From a virus, in the IMG/VR virus record IMGVR_UViG_3300024975_000025, positions 1-53,775 of that record: 53,775 nucleotides of DNA; one strand, written 5' to 3'. Made by a program: the position numbers and the translations under genes. Shown one piece after another: positions 45,901-52,986 of the stretch (position 1 is its first letter; every line of letters starts with the position of its first letter). Below the pieces are notes generated by a model that was not told the DNA's origin, ran no database searches, and saw only the letters and a program-made list of their open reading frames with translations.

Positions 45901-47881
45901 GTCGGCGGCGGCTGGCCCGCTGGGTCAGTCCCTTGACGAGGTCGAGGCGCGCCTGAACGGCTTCGTCTTGAACATCGGCAAGATCGACCTCAAGGACCTG
46001 ACCGGCGAGCAGATCAAAGAGAAGCTCACTGCCGTCCTTGGTGCCGCAGCCGACAACATCGCGACGGCGGCCATCCCTGGACTGCAGGCATTCCAGAAGG
46101 TGGGGGAAGGGTACTTCGAGACGCTGATCCGCGTGGCCTCTGGCGTTGAGTCCGCTACGGCCAGCCTGGAATCTCTGGGCATCGCCGCGATCGGGTTCGC
46201 CGACATCGGCCGCAAGCAGGGCGATGTGGCGACCGAGATCGTGCGGCAGTCCATCGCGCAGTTTGAGGCGATGGATGGGACGCTCTCCAGCGTCGGCAGC
46301 CTCATCAACTCCTTCAACGGCAGCGCTGACGATCTTGTCAGTGCCTACAAGTCGCTGGTTGACGTGCGCGACGTCCTCATCAGCGTCGGCAAGAGTGGCG
46401 ACAGCCTGACGGCCGCCATGATCCGTGGCGCTGGCGGGCTGGACCAGCTGCAAAGCTCGCTGTCAGGCTACTTCGAGAACTTCTTCAGCGAATCGGAGCG
46501 CGCCGCCGCTGGCAAGGCGCAGTTGCAAACCCAGTTCGACCGCCTGGGCCTTGGCGCGCTGCCCGAGACCCGCGAGGCCTTCCGGGCTCTGGCGCAAGGC
46601 ATCGACACCAGCACCGACGCCGGGCAAAAGCTGTACGCCCAGGTCATCGGCCTGGCTGGCGCCTTTGCCGACCTCGTGCCCGCGGTCGCGTCCGTCGCTG
46701 ATACCACGGCCGAGACGATGCGCCGCCTGGCGCAGAGCTACGCCGACTCGCGCTCGCAGCTCGAGATTGAGCTGATGCGAGCCAATGGCGACGAGGCGGG
46801 AGCCCGGGCCCGTGAGCGTGCAGTCCAGCTGGCGCGCGACACCGCGGGCCTGTCCGCCGACGATGCCGCAGCCGTCGCTGCGCTGTACGACTACAACCGG
46901 GCGCTGCGCGACCAGATCGACGCCGCTCGGGCCGCCGTAGAGGCTCAGAAGGCCATCGAGGCAGCGCAGAAATCGGCGGCTGAGGCAGCCCAACGCGCCG
47001 CGGAGGCGTTGCAACGCACGTTCGATGACCTTGGCAGCACTCGCTTCGACCTCGAGAACCAGATTCTCGGGTTGGGCGGGAACGCTGAAGAGGTGGCGCG
47101 CCGCACTCGCGAGCGCGACCTTGCCAAGCTCACGGAAGGACTGAGCGCCGACGACGCTGCTCGCGTGGCCGCGGCCTATGACTACAACATCGCGCTGCAA
47201 AAGCAGGTCGAAGAGATGACCAAGGCGCAGGATGCGGCAAAGGCGCTGGCGGACGAGCAGGCCAGGGCAGCCCAGGAAGCCGAGCGTGCAGCCGAGCAGT
47301 TCCGTCAGGCCTGGCAGTCGATCACCGACACGCTGTTCGAAGAGGTCACCCGCATCCGCGGCCTGCTGGGCGGCGGCGGCGCCGAGTCTCTGTCTCAAGC
47401 CCAGGCACGGTTTGCCATCACTACCGCCCAGGCGCGCTCCGGCGACCAGGAGGCCGCAAAGCTCTTGCCGGGACTCAGCCAGACGCTTCTGCAGCTTGCC
47501 GAGGCCAACGCGACCAGTCTGCTGGACCTGCAGCGCATCCGCGCGCAGATCGCCGCAAGCCTGGAGCAGACCGGCGGCCAACTGGCTGGCCGCTACGGGC
47601 TCACGCTGCCCAAGTTCGATGTCGGCACGAACTACGTTCCCAAGACCATGGCAGCCATCGTCCACGAAGGCGAGGCCATCGTGCCGCGCGCCTACAACCC
47701 GGCCGCGGTGGGCGGCTCGCTGTCCTCCGGCACTCAGGCGCTGACCGATGAGGTGCGCGGGCTGCGTGAGGACAACAGGGCTCAGGCCCTGGCCATCGTG
47801 AAGCTGCAGAGCGATCTAAACAAAGTGATCAAGCGTTGGGACTCAAACGGCATCCCTGAACAGAGGCCAGTCGAAGCATGA
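42983..47881 (+). CDS. Tail tape measure protein
   Basis: A 1632-residue protein that sets tail length. N-terminal IAGVGIRIDTDDVSKGITSL and RQLPAQVQDFLIQLQGG are typical, with a hydrophobic patch near 135-155 (ISPLAAGIASLAAAGGVLALAY). The rest is mainly coiled coil. Residues ~1250-1410 contain a two-copy repeat, each with the block AGLSADDAAAVAALYDYNRA or EGLSADDAARVAAAYDYNIA. The end has TMAAIVHEGEAIVPRAYNP, typical of tape measures. Predicted tail length is about 240 nm by the usual 1.5 angstrom per residue. Confidence 0.92.
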   Translation: MADEIAGVGIRIDTDDVSKGITSLEAFASQGPKVEKSLQGVETSASKTGKTLASLGGGGGSGAEAALNKVAKASAEASKGVEKIGVSAGQTAQALRQLPAQVQDFLIQLQGGQSFLTAFSQQGSQIATSFGGVGNAVRSVGALISPLAAGIASLAAAGGVLALAYNQGANEAQAFGRALILSGNAVGSTSAQLTEMARAQSLVIGTQGQAAEALAKLASTGQVAAASLQAAAEASVRFARVGGDIDDLVKKFSAIGKDPLKAVIAINEAENFLTESVYKQVKALTERGQILEAATVAQQAYAAAVNGRSQQLEQNLGAIERAWMNIKDAAKLAWDAMLDIGRQQTTANLDREIALLQRRQQILSTGNAAQKTEAVLIGERVAALQKQRAELAEIEREQRRYADRQAESARTVKASIQADEDKKKAIKSLADEFAAQRDAAKVWADSFLDFTKIQREAEASTLGLSKGQARLLEYLQSTGYSNASEEMRQLALNQAYGAIAAEKAAEAQKELSKAHDDYIKSLTQSADSVLKQVQALEDEADAAAIAATGELSLAQAIHQVAIARLLDQKNAAGDDDKAIAAIEREIEGRQRLISLIGGQEMRKAAEEASKELDRFLDPTHADSFGEALTRAFDGAGNALAKLSNSLQSYAQQQKRLSETQANIDVESNPAKKLRAQLKLNEESQRASLNLYAGMAGAAKGFFNEGTRGYKALEAAETAFRLVQLASDLQKGLSAAAVGIATQAQGEPYSAWARMAAMAAAMAGLGFAVTGGFGGGPTSGGDGGKQATGTGTVLGDAAAKSESISKSIDRLAETSKLQLTTQSGMLAALRNIENSISGVAGLIVRSNSGDLTSGNSFGISTGTKVSNLIANPSTGGGVFGGLGYVADKLLTGGKLTAALFGNKTSITGTGLSLPQQTLAQAMVNSQLQQYVDTYTSKKFLGITYSTSSGSQYQAADAQLAQQFTTIFKSFYDGVSAAAGPLGQSLDEVEARLNGFVLNIGKIDLKDLTGEQIKEKLTAVLGAAADNIATAAIPGLQAFQKVGEGYFETLIRVASGVESATASLESLGIAAIGFADIGRKQGDVATEIVRQSIAQFEAMDGTLSSVGSLINSFNGSADDLVSAYKSLVDVRDVLISVGKSGDSLTAAMIRGAGGLDQLQSSLSGYFENFFSESERAAAGKAQLQTQFDRLGLGALPETREAFRALAQGIDTSTDAGQKLYAQVIGLAGAFADLVPAVASVADTTAETMRRLAQSYADSRSQLEIELMRANGDEAGARARERAVQLARDTAGLSADDAAAVAALYDYNRALRDQIDAARAAVEAQKAIEAAQKSAAEAAQRAAEALQRTFDDLGSTRFDLENQILGLGGNAEEVARRTRERDLAKLTEGLSADDAARVAAAYDYNIALQKQVEEMTKAQDAAKALADEQARAAQEAERAAEQFRQAWQSITDTLFEEVTRIRGLLGGGGAESLSQAQARFAITTAQARSGDQEAAKLLPGLSQTLLQLAEANATSLLDLQRIRAQIAASLEQTGGQLAGRYGLTLPKFDVGTNYVPKTMAAIVHEGEAIVPRAYNPAAVGGSLSSGTQALTDEVRGLREDNRAQALAIVKLQSDLNKVIKRWDSNGIPEQRPVEA

Positions 47882-48777
47882 ACACTCCGTTGCGCATCGT
47901 TCAGAGCCTGCCGGTGAGCGACAGCGTGCTGCTGGGCTCAGACGTCTCCGAGAGCCTCTATCCAGCTTGGTCTGCTGGGGCGAACTACAACATGGGCGAC
48001 CGTGTCCACCTCGTCAGCACGCACAAGGACTACGAAAGCGTCGTGGCAGCGAACGTCGACAACAACCCCGCGACGGCTCTCCAGTGGTCAGAGGTTGGAC
48101 CTACGAATCGCTGGGCCATGTTCGACCGCAGCCCCACAACGCAGACAGCCAAGGCCGGTGGTTTCTGGTATCGCCTAGCACCTCCGGGCGCCTACAACGT
48201 GGTGGCGCTGATGGGTCTTACCGGTGCGCAGACGCTGCGCGTCCGCATCTCGCACGCCACGCATGGCAGCCTCTTCGACAAGACCATTGACCTCACCAGT
48301 CTGCCGATGCAGGCAGGCTGGTGGGAGTGGTTCTACGGCGAGCGTCGCGGCCCATCGCTTGCAGTGCTGGAAGTGCCCGGCATCTTGGGCAGCGAACTGC
48401 GAATTGACGTCACCGGCACCACTGCGCTCGCGGCCGGCCTGTTTCTCTTCGGGCAGTCGAAGAACGTCGGGCTAGGCGTGCTTCAAGGGGCGCGCCTGGG
48501 AATCCAGGACTTCAGTCGGAAGGAAACCAACGAGTGGGGCGACACGGTCCTAGTGCAGCGCGCATTCGCCAAGCGCGCCAGCTTCGACATCCCGGTACCG
48601 GCTGACCAGGTCGACGAAGTGATCAGCTATCTCGCCGGTATCCGAGCAACGCCTTGCCTGTTCATCGGGCCGCGCTACGAAAGCGCCGTGATCTACGGCT
48701 TCTATAAGGAATTCGACATGAACATTGCCTATGCAAGCGTCAGCGAGTGCTCGCTGGAAGTGGAGGGGATGGCATGA
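47878..48777 (+). CDS. Minor tail tip protein
   Basis: A 299-residue strand-rich protein following the tape measure with a four-base overlap. AWSAGANYNMGDRVHLVSTHKD is a carbohydrate-binding-like (ChiC-type) strand pattern, and the C-terminal ~120 residues (FSRKETNEWGDTVLVQRAFA, FYKEFDMNIAYASVSECSL) resemble phage distal tail proteins. It is likely part of the small baseplate. Confidence 0.65.
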   Translation: MNTPLRIVQSLPVSDSVLLGSDVSESLYPAWSAGANYNMGDRVHLVSTHKDYESVVAANVDNNPATALQWSEVGPTNRWAMFDRSPTTQTAKAGGFWYRLAPPGAYNVVALMGLTGAQTLRVRISHATHGSLFDKTIDLTSLPMQAGWWEWFYGERRGPSLAVLEVPGILGSELRIDVTGTTALAAGLFLFGQSKNVGLGVLQGARLGIQDFSRKETNEWGDTVLVQRAFAKRASFDIPVPADQVDEVISYLAGIRATPCLFIGPRYESAVIYGFYKEFDMNIAYASVSECSLEVEGMA

Positions 48778-49460
48778 CGACCATCTCGACATTGCCTCCG
48801 GCTCCGCAGCCAACCGACGACGTCCCGACGTTCAACTCCAAGGCGTTCGCCCTGCTGGCGGCGCTGGCGCAGTTTGTCTCGGAGACCAATGCGGTAGCTG
48901 GTGAGACGAACACCGCCGCGGGCACAGCGACAACCGGGGCAGGCACAGCGACGACGAAGGCAGCAGCGGCTGCCGCGTCTGAGGCCGCATCGCTGGCGAA
49001 TGCACAAGCTGCGGCTGCAAGCTCAGGAGCGATTGCCTGGGTGAGCGGCACCACCTATGCGGTGGGCGACGTGCGCTGGAGTCCGGCCGACGGGCGGGTG
49101 TACAGGCGCCGCACCGCAGGCGCCGGCACGACGGATCCGAGTGCAGACCCTACGAACTGGGCCGCGCTGTCTGGGAATGGCCTGCAGCTCGCCACTGTCT
49201 CTGGCACGTCGGCCACGGTCGCCGCCAACACCGACACCAGATTCAGCAACGCGGCCGCATGCGCCGCCACGGTGCCGGCACTGGCGGTCGGCGAGAGCGT
49301 CGTCATCCGTTTCGACAACGGGCGCTTCGACAACACCGTCGACATCGGCGCTCGCTCGATGGTCGGCCCCAACGGCGTCATCTGCAGCGGCGTGATCACC
49401 CTCAACACCATCCCCATGCTCGCGCTTCGCTGGTGGGGTGACTACTACAGGAGCAACTAG
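48774..49460 (+). CDS. Short tail fibre-type protein
   Basis: A 228-residue protein. An Ala/Thr-rich helical stalk (about 40-88, NTAAGTATTGAGTATTKAAA) is followed by AWVSGTTYAVGDVRWSPADG, a ChiC-like carbohydrate-binding unit, then a strand-rich C-terminus. This is the layout of a trimeric short fibre. Overlaps the tail tip gene by four bases. Confidence 0.65.
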   Translation: MTTISTLPPAPQPTDDVPTFNSKAFALLAALAQFVSETNAVAGETNTAAGTATTGAGTATTKAAAAAASEAASLANAQAAAASSGAIAWVSGTTYAVGDVRWSPADGRVYRRRTAGAGTTDPSADPTNWAALSGNGLQLATVSGTSATVAANTDTRFSNAAACAATVPALAVGESVVIRFDNGRFDNTVDIGARSMVGPNGVICSGVITLNTIPMLALRWWGDYYRSN

Positions 49461-49462
49461 CC

Positions 49463-49954
49463 ATGGCTGGCACGCAATCTCAGATGGGCTTCGGTGCAGG
49501 TGCGACGCCTAAGAAGGTCACCATCTACACGAGCGGTACCGGAACGTTCACACCGGACCCGTCGTCGACATGGAGGCGCGAGCGCCTGGGCGGTGGCGGA
49601 GGCGGTGGTGGTGGTGGGAACACTGGCACCAGTGGCGGCGCCGGTCAGCCTGGCGGCGTGTCTGACATGTGGGTCAAGAATGACGGGGTAGCAAAGACCT
49701 ATGCCGTTGGTGCCGCAGGAGCCGCGGGAGCAAGCTCAAGCGCAGGCGGTGATGGCGGGGCAACGACCCTTGGAGGAAGCTCTGCTCCTGGTGGTCTTGG
49801 TGGCGCGGCTGGTCCTGCGTCTGGCAGCTACATCGCGCCGCCGCGTGGCGCACAAGCACCTTTCCAGACCTACGGCCGCGCAGGTGATGGCGGCGTTTCC
49901 ACCGGCCCAGGCACCGCAGGGACTGGTGGCGTGATCGTGATCGAGGAATACTGA
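49463..49954 (+). CDS. Glycine-rich receptor-binding-type protein
   Basis: A 163-residue protein; a run of ten glycines (about 44-53) and many Gly/Ala repeats (GAAGAAGASSSAGGDGG, GGLGGAAGP), ending in GVIVIEEY. This is the pattern of Gly-rich phage tip and adhesin proteins that can form polyglycine-II helices. Probably at the fibre tip for host recognition. Confidence 0.65.
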   Translation: MAGTQSQMGFGAGATPKKVTIYTSGTGTFTPDPSSTWRRERLGGGGGGGGGGNTGTSGGAGQPGGVSDMWVKNDGVAKTYAVGAAGAAGASSSAGGDGGATTLGGSSAPGGLGGAAGPASGSYIAPPRGAQAPFQTYGRAGDGGVSTGPGTAGTGGVIVIEEY

Positions 49955-49955
49955 C

Positions 49956-50351
49956 ATGCGCTGGGCACTCATCGAATCAGGCCGCGTGGCCAATGTGGTC
50001 GAGCAGGACGACCAGCCGCAGATTGAAGGCCTGTGGGTGGCTTGCGGTAACGCTGGCCCGGGCTGGCTCTGGGACGGCGGCGAGTTCTCCGACCCGGCGC
50101 CTTCCGTAGCGGCGTCGCGCCACCTCAGCGTGGGCAGCTTCTTCGACCGCTTCGGACCGGCCAAGTGGGCCATCCTGGCCGACACCTCTGCCAGCGTGCA
50201 GGCCGTCGTGAGGGACGCCAGCGTGCGCCGCTACATCGACCTGGACAACCCGCAATTGCCTTCCGGTCTGGCTGTCATCGTGGCGGCTGGCCATGCCATC
50301 GACGCCGACGAGATCCTCACCGCCCCTGTGCGTGACGAGGAGCGGCCGTGA
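49956..50351 (+). CDS. Tail-associated protein, fibre assembly type
   Basis: A 131-residue protein. MRWALIESGRVANVVEQDDQ and WVACGNAGPGWLWDGGEF are common at the start of phage tail fibre assembly and tip-attached proteins. The end (GHAIDADEILTAP) is a short helical tail, with DRFGPAKWAILA near the middle. Directly after the adhesin gene. Confidence 0.65.
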   Translation: MRWALIESGRVANVVEQDDQPQIEGLWVACGNAGPGWLWDGGEFSDPAPSVAASRHLSVGSFFDRFGPAKWAILADTSASVQAVVRDASVRRYIDLDNPQLPSGLAVIVAAGHAIDADEILTAPVRDEERP

Positions 50352-50611
50352 GCCTGCAGCAGATAGCCGTCGCCGTCGACCAGCTGGGCAACGCGCTGCT
50401 CGGCGGATGGGCCGACGAGACCATCAGCGCCAGGGCCTGGCGCCAGCGCCACAAGCGTCGTTGGCTGGTGGTCATGCGCGTGGTCGACAGCATCGCGCGC
50501 CTCTTTGGACAGCGTGACCACTGCCGCAAGGCGCACGAGTCCGAGCTCCTTCGAATGCAGTCGCCGCCGCAATCCAGGCCGGCCGACACCGGATCCAAGC
50601 AGCCCGCCTAG
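50348..50611 (+). CDS. Small phage protein, GTG start, stop inside terminator loop
   Basis: An 87-residue protein; LGNALLGGWADETISARAWR (about 13-32) and WLVVMRVVDSIARLFGQ are shared by small phage proteins encoded near lysis genes. GTGA overlap with the upstream gene. Its TAG stop lies at the loop of the following terminator hairpin. Function unknown. Confidence 0.6.
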   Translation: MSLQQIAVAVDQLGNALLGGWADETISARAWRQRHKRRWLVVMRVVDSIARLFGQRDHCRKAHESELLRMQSPPQSRPADTGSKQPA

Positions 50612-50626
50612 AGCGGGCTTCTTTTT
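50601..50626 (+). terminator. Terminator before the lysis genes
   Basis: AGCCCGC-CTAGA-GCGGGCT and T-run TTCTTTTT. The hairpin core is the same as that at 14722-14744. Confidence 0.82.
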
Positions 50627-50655
50627 GCCCGCAACGAACCCCGAAAGAGATCCCG

Positions 50656-50883
50656 ATGGCAAATGCAGAGACCGCCGCAGACGCCGCCGCAAGTGCCAGC
50701 CTCAAGGCAACCGTGGCCGGGGCTGGCATCTTGAGCCTTGGAGGCCTGACGGCCAATGACATCGCCATCTACGGTGGCCTGCTCATGGGCGCGGCCGGCT
50801 TCGCACTCCAGTGGTACTACCAGCGCCGCCGCGATCGTCGGGAGCTGGCAGAGCATCAGGCGCGGATGGCCCTCTATGAGTAG
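50656..50883 (+). CDS. Holin
   Basis: A 75-residue protein with two probable transmembrane segments (VAGAGILSLGGLTANDIAIY region and GGLLMGAAGFALQWYYQ) and a highly charged C-terminus (QRRRDRRELAEHQARM). Its position just before the endolysin is the normal holin place. It overlaps the endolysin gene by eight bases. Confidence 0.75.
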   Translation: MANAETAADAAASASLKATVAGAGILSLGGLTANDIAIYGGLLMGAAGFALQWYYQRRRDRRELAEHQARMALYE

Positions 50884-51403
50884 GCAGCGCATCGCAGCGG
50901 CGCTGTTGACGCTCAGCGCTGCCGGGTTCGCCACCTGGCAGGCCAGCGAGGGCTTCACGGCTGCTCCCGTCATCCCGACCAAGGGCGATGTGCCGACCAT
51001 CGGTCACGGTAGCACCCGCTACGAGGACGGCACGCGCGTGACGATGGCGGACCCTCCCATCACTCGCAAGCGTGCAGCAGAGCTGGCCCGCAACCTGCAG
51101 CGTGAAGACGAGAAGCGCTTCGCGGCCACGGTGCCGGGCGTCACTTTGACGCAGGGCGAGTACGACCTCTACATCAACTGGGTGGGCCAGTTTGGGATCG
51201 GGAACTGGCAGAAGCCGCAGTCCCCGCGAACATGGTTGCTGCGCGGGGACTACCTCGGCGCATGTCAGGCCCTGCTGACGTGGAGATTCCAGGCCGGCCG
51301 CGACTGCTCGCTGCCGGAGAACTGGGGGCTGCAAGGCTGCCGCGGCGTCTGGACCCGACAACAGGACCGCCATGCGAAGTGCATGGCTGAGCAGACGCCA
51401 TGA
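50876..51403 (+). CDS. Endolysin, lysozyme type (GH24)
   Basis: A 175-residue phage lysozyme that cuts peptidoglycan. A hydrophobic N-terminus (IAAALLTLSAAGFATWQ) looks like a signal-arrest-release segment, followed directly by SEGF with the catalytic Glu. VPTIGHGSTRYEDGTRV and YDLYINWVGQFG are typical RrrD/P21-type blocks. The start is taken at MSRQRIAA, overlapping the holin gene. With a SAR segment, the holin would be a pinholin-type partner. Confidence 0.85.
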   Translation: MSRQRIAAALLTLSAAGFATWQASEGFTAAPVIPTKGDVPTIGHGSTRYEDGTRVTMADPPITRKRAAELARNLQREDEKRFAATVPGVTLTQGEYDLYINWVGQFGIGNWQKPQSPRTWLLRGDYLGACQALLTWRFQAGRDCSLPENWGLQGCRGVWTRQQDRHAKCMAEQTP

Positions 51404-51879
51404 CCAAAGCCCTTGCCATCACCATCATCCTGTTGTTGGCCGCTCTAGGCTACCAGTGGGGCAGGGGAGAGCACGCCCGCGCAGAGCTGGCCACCGTGCG
51501 CGCCGACATCGATCGCCAGATCCGCGAGGCCGAGTCCGCGGCCCGCGCTACCGAGACCCGCCGCATCCAGCGGCTGAAGGAGGCCCAAGATGCCGAGTTC
51601 ATCGCCCGTCAAGACGCGCAGCGCGATGCTGCTGCTGCCCGCGCTGCTGCTGAGCGCCTGCGCCAGCAAGCCCTGCGCGTCGCCGCCACCAGTTGCGCCG
51701 CCAGCGATTCCGTCATTGCCGTTGGCGGCCCGCCAGCCCAAGACGGACCAAATCTGCTTGCCGACGTGCTCGGCAGCCTTGCAGAGCGCGCTGACAGGCT
51801 GGCAGAGCAGGCTGATGCCGCCCGCATTGCCGGCCGACTCTGCGAGCGGGCCTACGACTCCCTGAAGGAGCTGCCATGA
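51400..51879 (+). CDS. Rz-type inner membrane spanin
   Basis: A 159-residue protein with an N-terminal membrane anchor (LAITIILLLAALGYQWG) and a long periplasmic coiled coil (DIDRQIREAESAARATETRR, AAAERLRQQALRV). This is the i-spanin layout; it fuses outer and inner membranes together with Rz1 at the end of lysis. Rz1 is nested inside in another frame. Confidence 0.78.
   Translation: MTKALAITIILLLAALGYQWGRGEHARAELATVRADIDRQIREAESAARATETRRIQRLKEAQDAEFIARQDAQRDAAAARAAAERLRQQALRVAATSCAASDSVIAVGGPPAQDGPNLLADVLGSLAERADRLAEQADAARIAGRLCERAYDSLKELP
51590..51865 (+). CDS. Rz1-type outer membrane spanin lipoprotein, nested in Rz
   Basis: A 91-residue frame fully inside the Rz gene. Signal with lipobox LLLSAC (Cys24), basic residues before it (VKTRSAMLL), then a proline-rich stretch (KPCASPPPVAPPAIPS) and two further cysteines. 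Nested Rz1 genes are the standard lambda-like arrangement. The start at MPSSSPVKTR gives the needed basic head; an ATG at 51626 would not. Confidence 0.78.
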   Translation: MPSSSPVKTRSAMLLLPALLLSACASKPCASPPPVAPPAIPSLPLAARQPKTDQICLPTCSAALQSALTGWQSRLMPPALPADSASGPTTP

Positions 51880-52061
51880 GGATGCCGAAGTACGAGTGGT
51901 ACCAGGACGCCGCCGGCGAGTACCGCTGGCGCCTGAAGGCCGCGAACGGTGAGGTCGTGGCCAGCGGCGAGGGCTACAAGACCAAGGGCGGCGCACTGCG
52001 CGGCATCGACGCCCACCGCCGGGCCGCGGTCACGACCCGAGTCGTGCAGGCCAAGGTCTGA
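51876..52061 (+). CDS. DUF1508 (YegP-type) small protein
   Basis: A 61-residue protein. YEWYQDAAGEYRWRLKAANG and VVASGEGYKTKGGALRGIDA follow the DUF1508 repeat pattern (one repeat; many family members have two). The role is unknown; such genes are common in phage lysis regions. ATGA overlap with the Rz gene. Confidence 0.78.
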   Translation: MRMPKYEWYQDAAGEYRWRLKAANGEVVASGEGYKTKGGALRGIDAHRRAAVTTRVVQAKV

Positions 52062-52065
52062 AGCC

Positions 52066-52386
52066 ATGAGCTGGCACGCGCAGCCGACCTCGGCGACGCT
52101 GCGCTACTACGCCGACAACGCCGACGCTCAGCAGGCCTATGACAGCCGCGTGGAGCCCGTGGCGCTGGCCCAGGCCGAGCTGCTGGGCGGCCGGCTGGCC
52201 TACCTGCACGCGGCCTCGCGCCCGGGCGGCGGAGAGGTGACCAGGAGCCAGTGGCGCGGCCTGATCCAGCTGCTGCACGCCCAGCACGGCGTGCTGTATG
52301 CGCTGGTCGAACGCGACGCCGGCTATTACTGGATCTGCACTCGAACCGGGCGCCAGGTGCAGCTTGACCTACCCGGGCTGGCCTGA
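52066..52386 (+). CDS. Hypothetical protein at the prophage end
   Basis: A 106-residue protein, helical with a Trp/Tyr-rich end (GYYWICTRTGRQVQLDLPGL). No family recognised. It lies between the DUF1508 gene and a zinc-knuckle-like frame, whose ATG overlaps its stop (TGATG). Confidence 0.58.
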   Translation: MSWHAQPTSATLRYYADNADAQQAYDSRVEPVALAQAELLGGRLAYLHAASRPGGGEVTRSQWRGLIQLLHAQHGVLYALVERDAGYYWICTRTGRQVQLDLPGLA

Positions 52387-52772
52387 TGTGCCCGCTGTGC
52401 CGAGGGCCCCACCGGCTCAGCCAGTGCCCGAGGTGGATTTGTTCCGGCCTTGATTCCAGAGCCGCGGCAACGAGGACGGGCAGCAGGGCTCTCATGGCTA
52501 TCCATTCCCTCCGCGCCAGTCGTGTCCGGTCAGGTGCTTGTTCGTCGGCGCCAGGGAATAGTTCTCGTCCAGCGTCTCTGGGCAGTCGCGCAGCTCGCAG
52601 CTGCCCTCAACTCGTGTCGCCGTGGGGTCGCGCTGCAGGGCGTCCGCCTCGCGGTACCGGCAAGGGCTCTTGCGCCGCCGGCCCCACTGGTCGGTCATCA
52701 GCCAGAACCAGAACTCAGTCGATTTCATGGCGCCAGTCTGCGCCTGACGGTGGCTCAGCAGGTGAGCGTTGA
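52386..52772 (+). CDS. Zinc-knuckle-like frame, probably only the N-terminus genuine
   Basis: Starts MCPLCRGPHRLSQCPRW, a pattern of short zinc-knuckle proteins found at the end of related phage genomes. From about residue 20 the sequence turns low complexity and is antisense to the leftward gene at 52498-52728. This suggests a decayed or chance extension. Treated as doubtful. Confidence 0.3.
   Translation: MCPLCRGPHRLSQCPRWICSGLDSRAAATRTGSRALMAIHSLRASRVRSGACSSAPGNSSRPASLGSRAARSCPQLVSPWGRAAGRPPRGTGKGSCAAGPTGRSSARTRTQSISWRQSAPDGGSAGER
52498..52728 (-). CDS. Leftward phage end gene
   Basis: A 76-residue protein starting MKSTEFWFWLMTDQWGRRRK, with YREADALQRDPTATRVEGSCE in the middle. The STEFWFW opening and the TRVEGS block recur in phage proteins at the end of prophages of related bacteria. 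It is the only leftward gene of the late end. Function unknown. Confidence 0.6.
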   Translation of the reverse strand: MKSTEFWFWLMTDQWGRRRKSPCRYREADALQRDPTATRVEGSCELRDCPETLDENYSLAPTNKHLTGHDWRGGNG

Positions 52773-52875
52773 GCGGGAAAATCTCCCCGCTAAGCCGCAT
52801 GGGCGCGTGGCCATTTTATGCCTCCGGTTTCCCATCACCTCGTCTGCAAGCCGCGCCAGTGCTCGCGCGAGGGCT

Positions 52876-52924
52876 CGGACTCTTAATCCGTAGGTCGAGT
52901 GTTCGAGTCACTCAGGGCCCACCA
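52876..52924 (+). other. Attachment site: 3' part of tRNA-Lys(CTT)
   Basis: The stretch from the anticodon stem (CGGACTCTTAATCCG, anticodon CTT at 52882-52884), through the variable arm, the T arm GAGTG-TTCGAGT-CACTC and 3' AGGGCCC-A-CCA is a tRNA-Lys 3' half. No matching 5' half (acceptor GGGCCCT, D arm) is upstream. This is the expected result of integration into a tRNA 3' end. The intact tRNA would be left of the window, beside the integrase genes. Confidence 0.8.
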
Positions 52925-52943
52925 AAATTAAGTATGCAGATCA

Positions 52944-52975
52944 AGCACTTGGCGTCTCGGCGCCAGGTGCTTTTT
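52944..52975 (+). terminator. Terminator downstream of the att site
   Basis: AGCACTTGGCG / CGCCAGGTGCT stem (one mismatch region) with TTTTT. Probably the host terminator of the original tRNA-Lys gene, and usable for the converging GH19 gene. Confidence 0.78.
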
Positions 52976-52986
52976 GCTATCTGCCT

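Noticed and set aside
46463-47665. 400-residue minus-strand open frame opposite the tape measure
   Set aside because: Shadow of the repetitive coiled-coil coding sequence.
52849-52924. Complete tRNA-Lys gene
   Set aside because: No D arm or 5' acceptor strand pairing with AGGGCCC is present upstream; only the 3' half exists.
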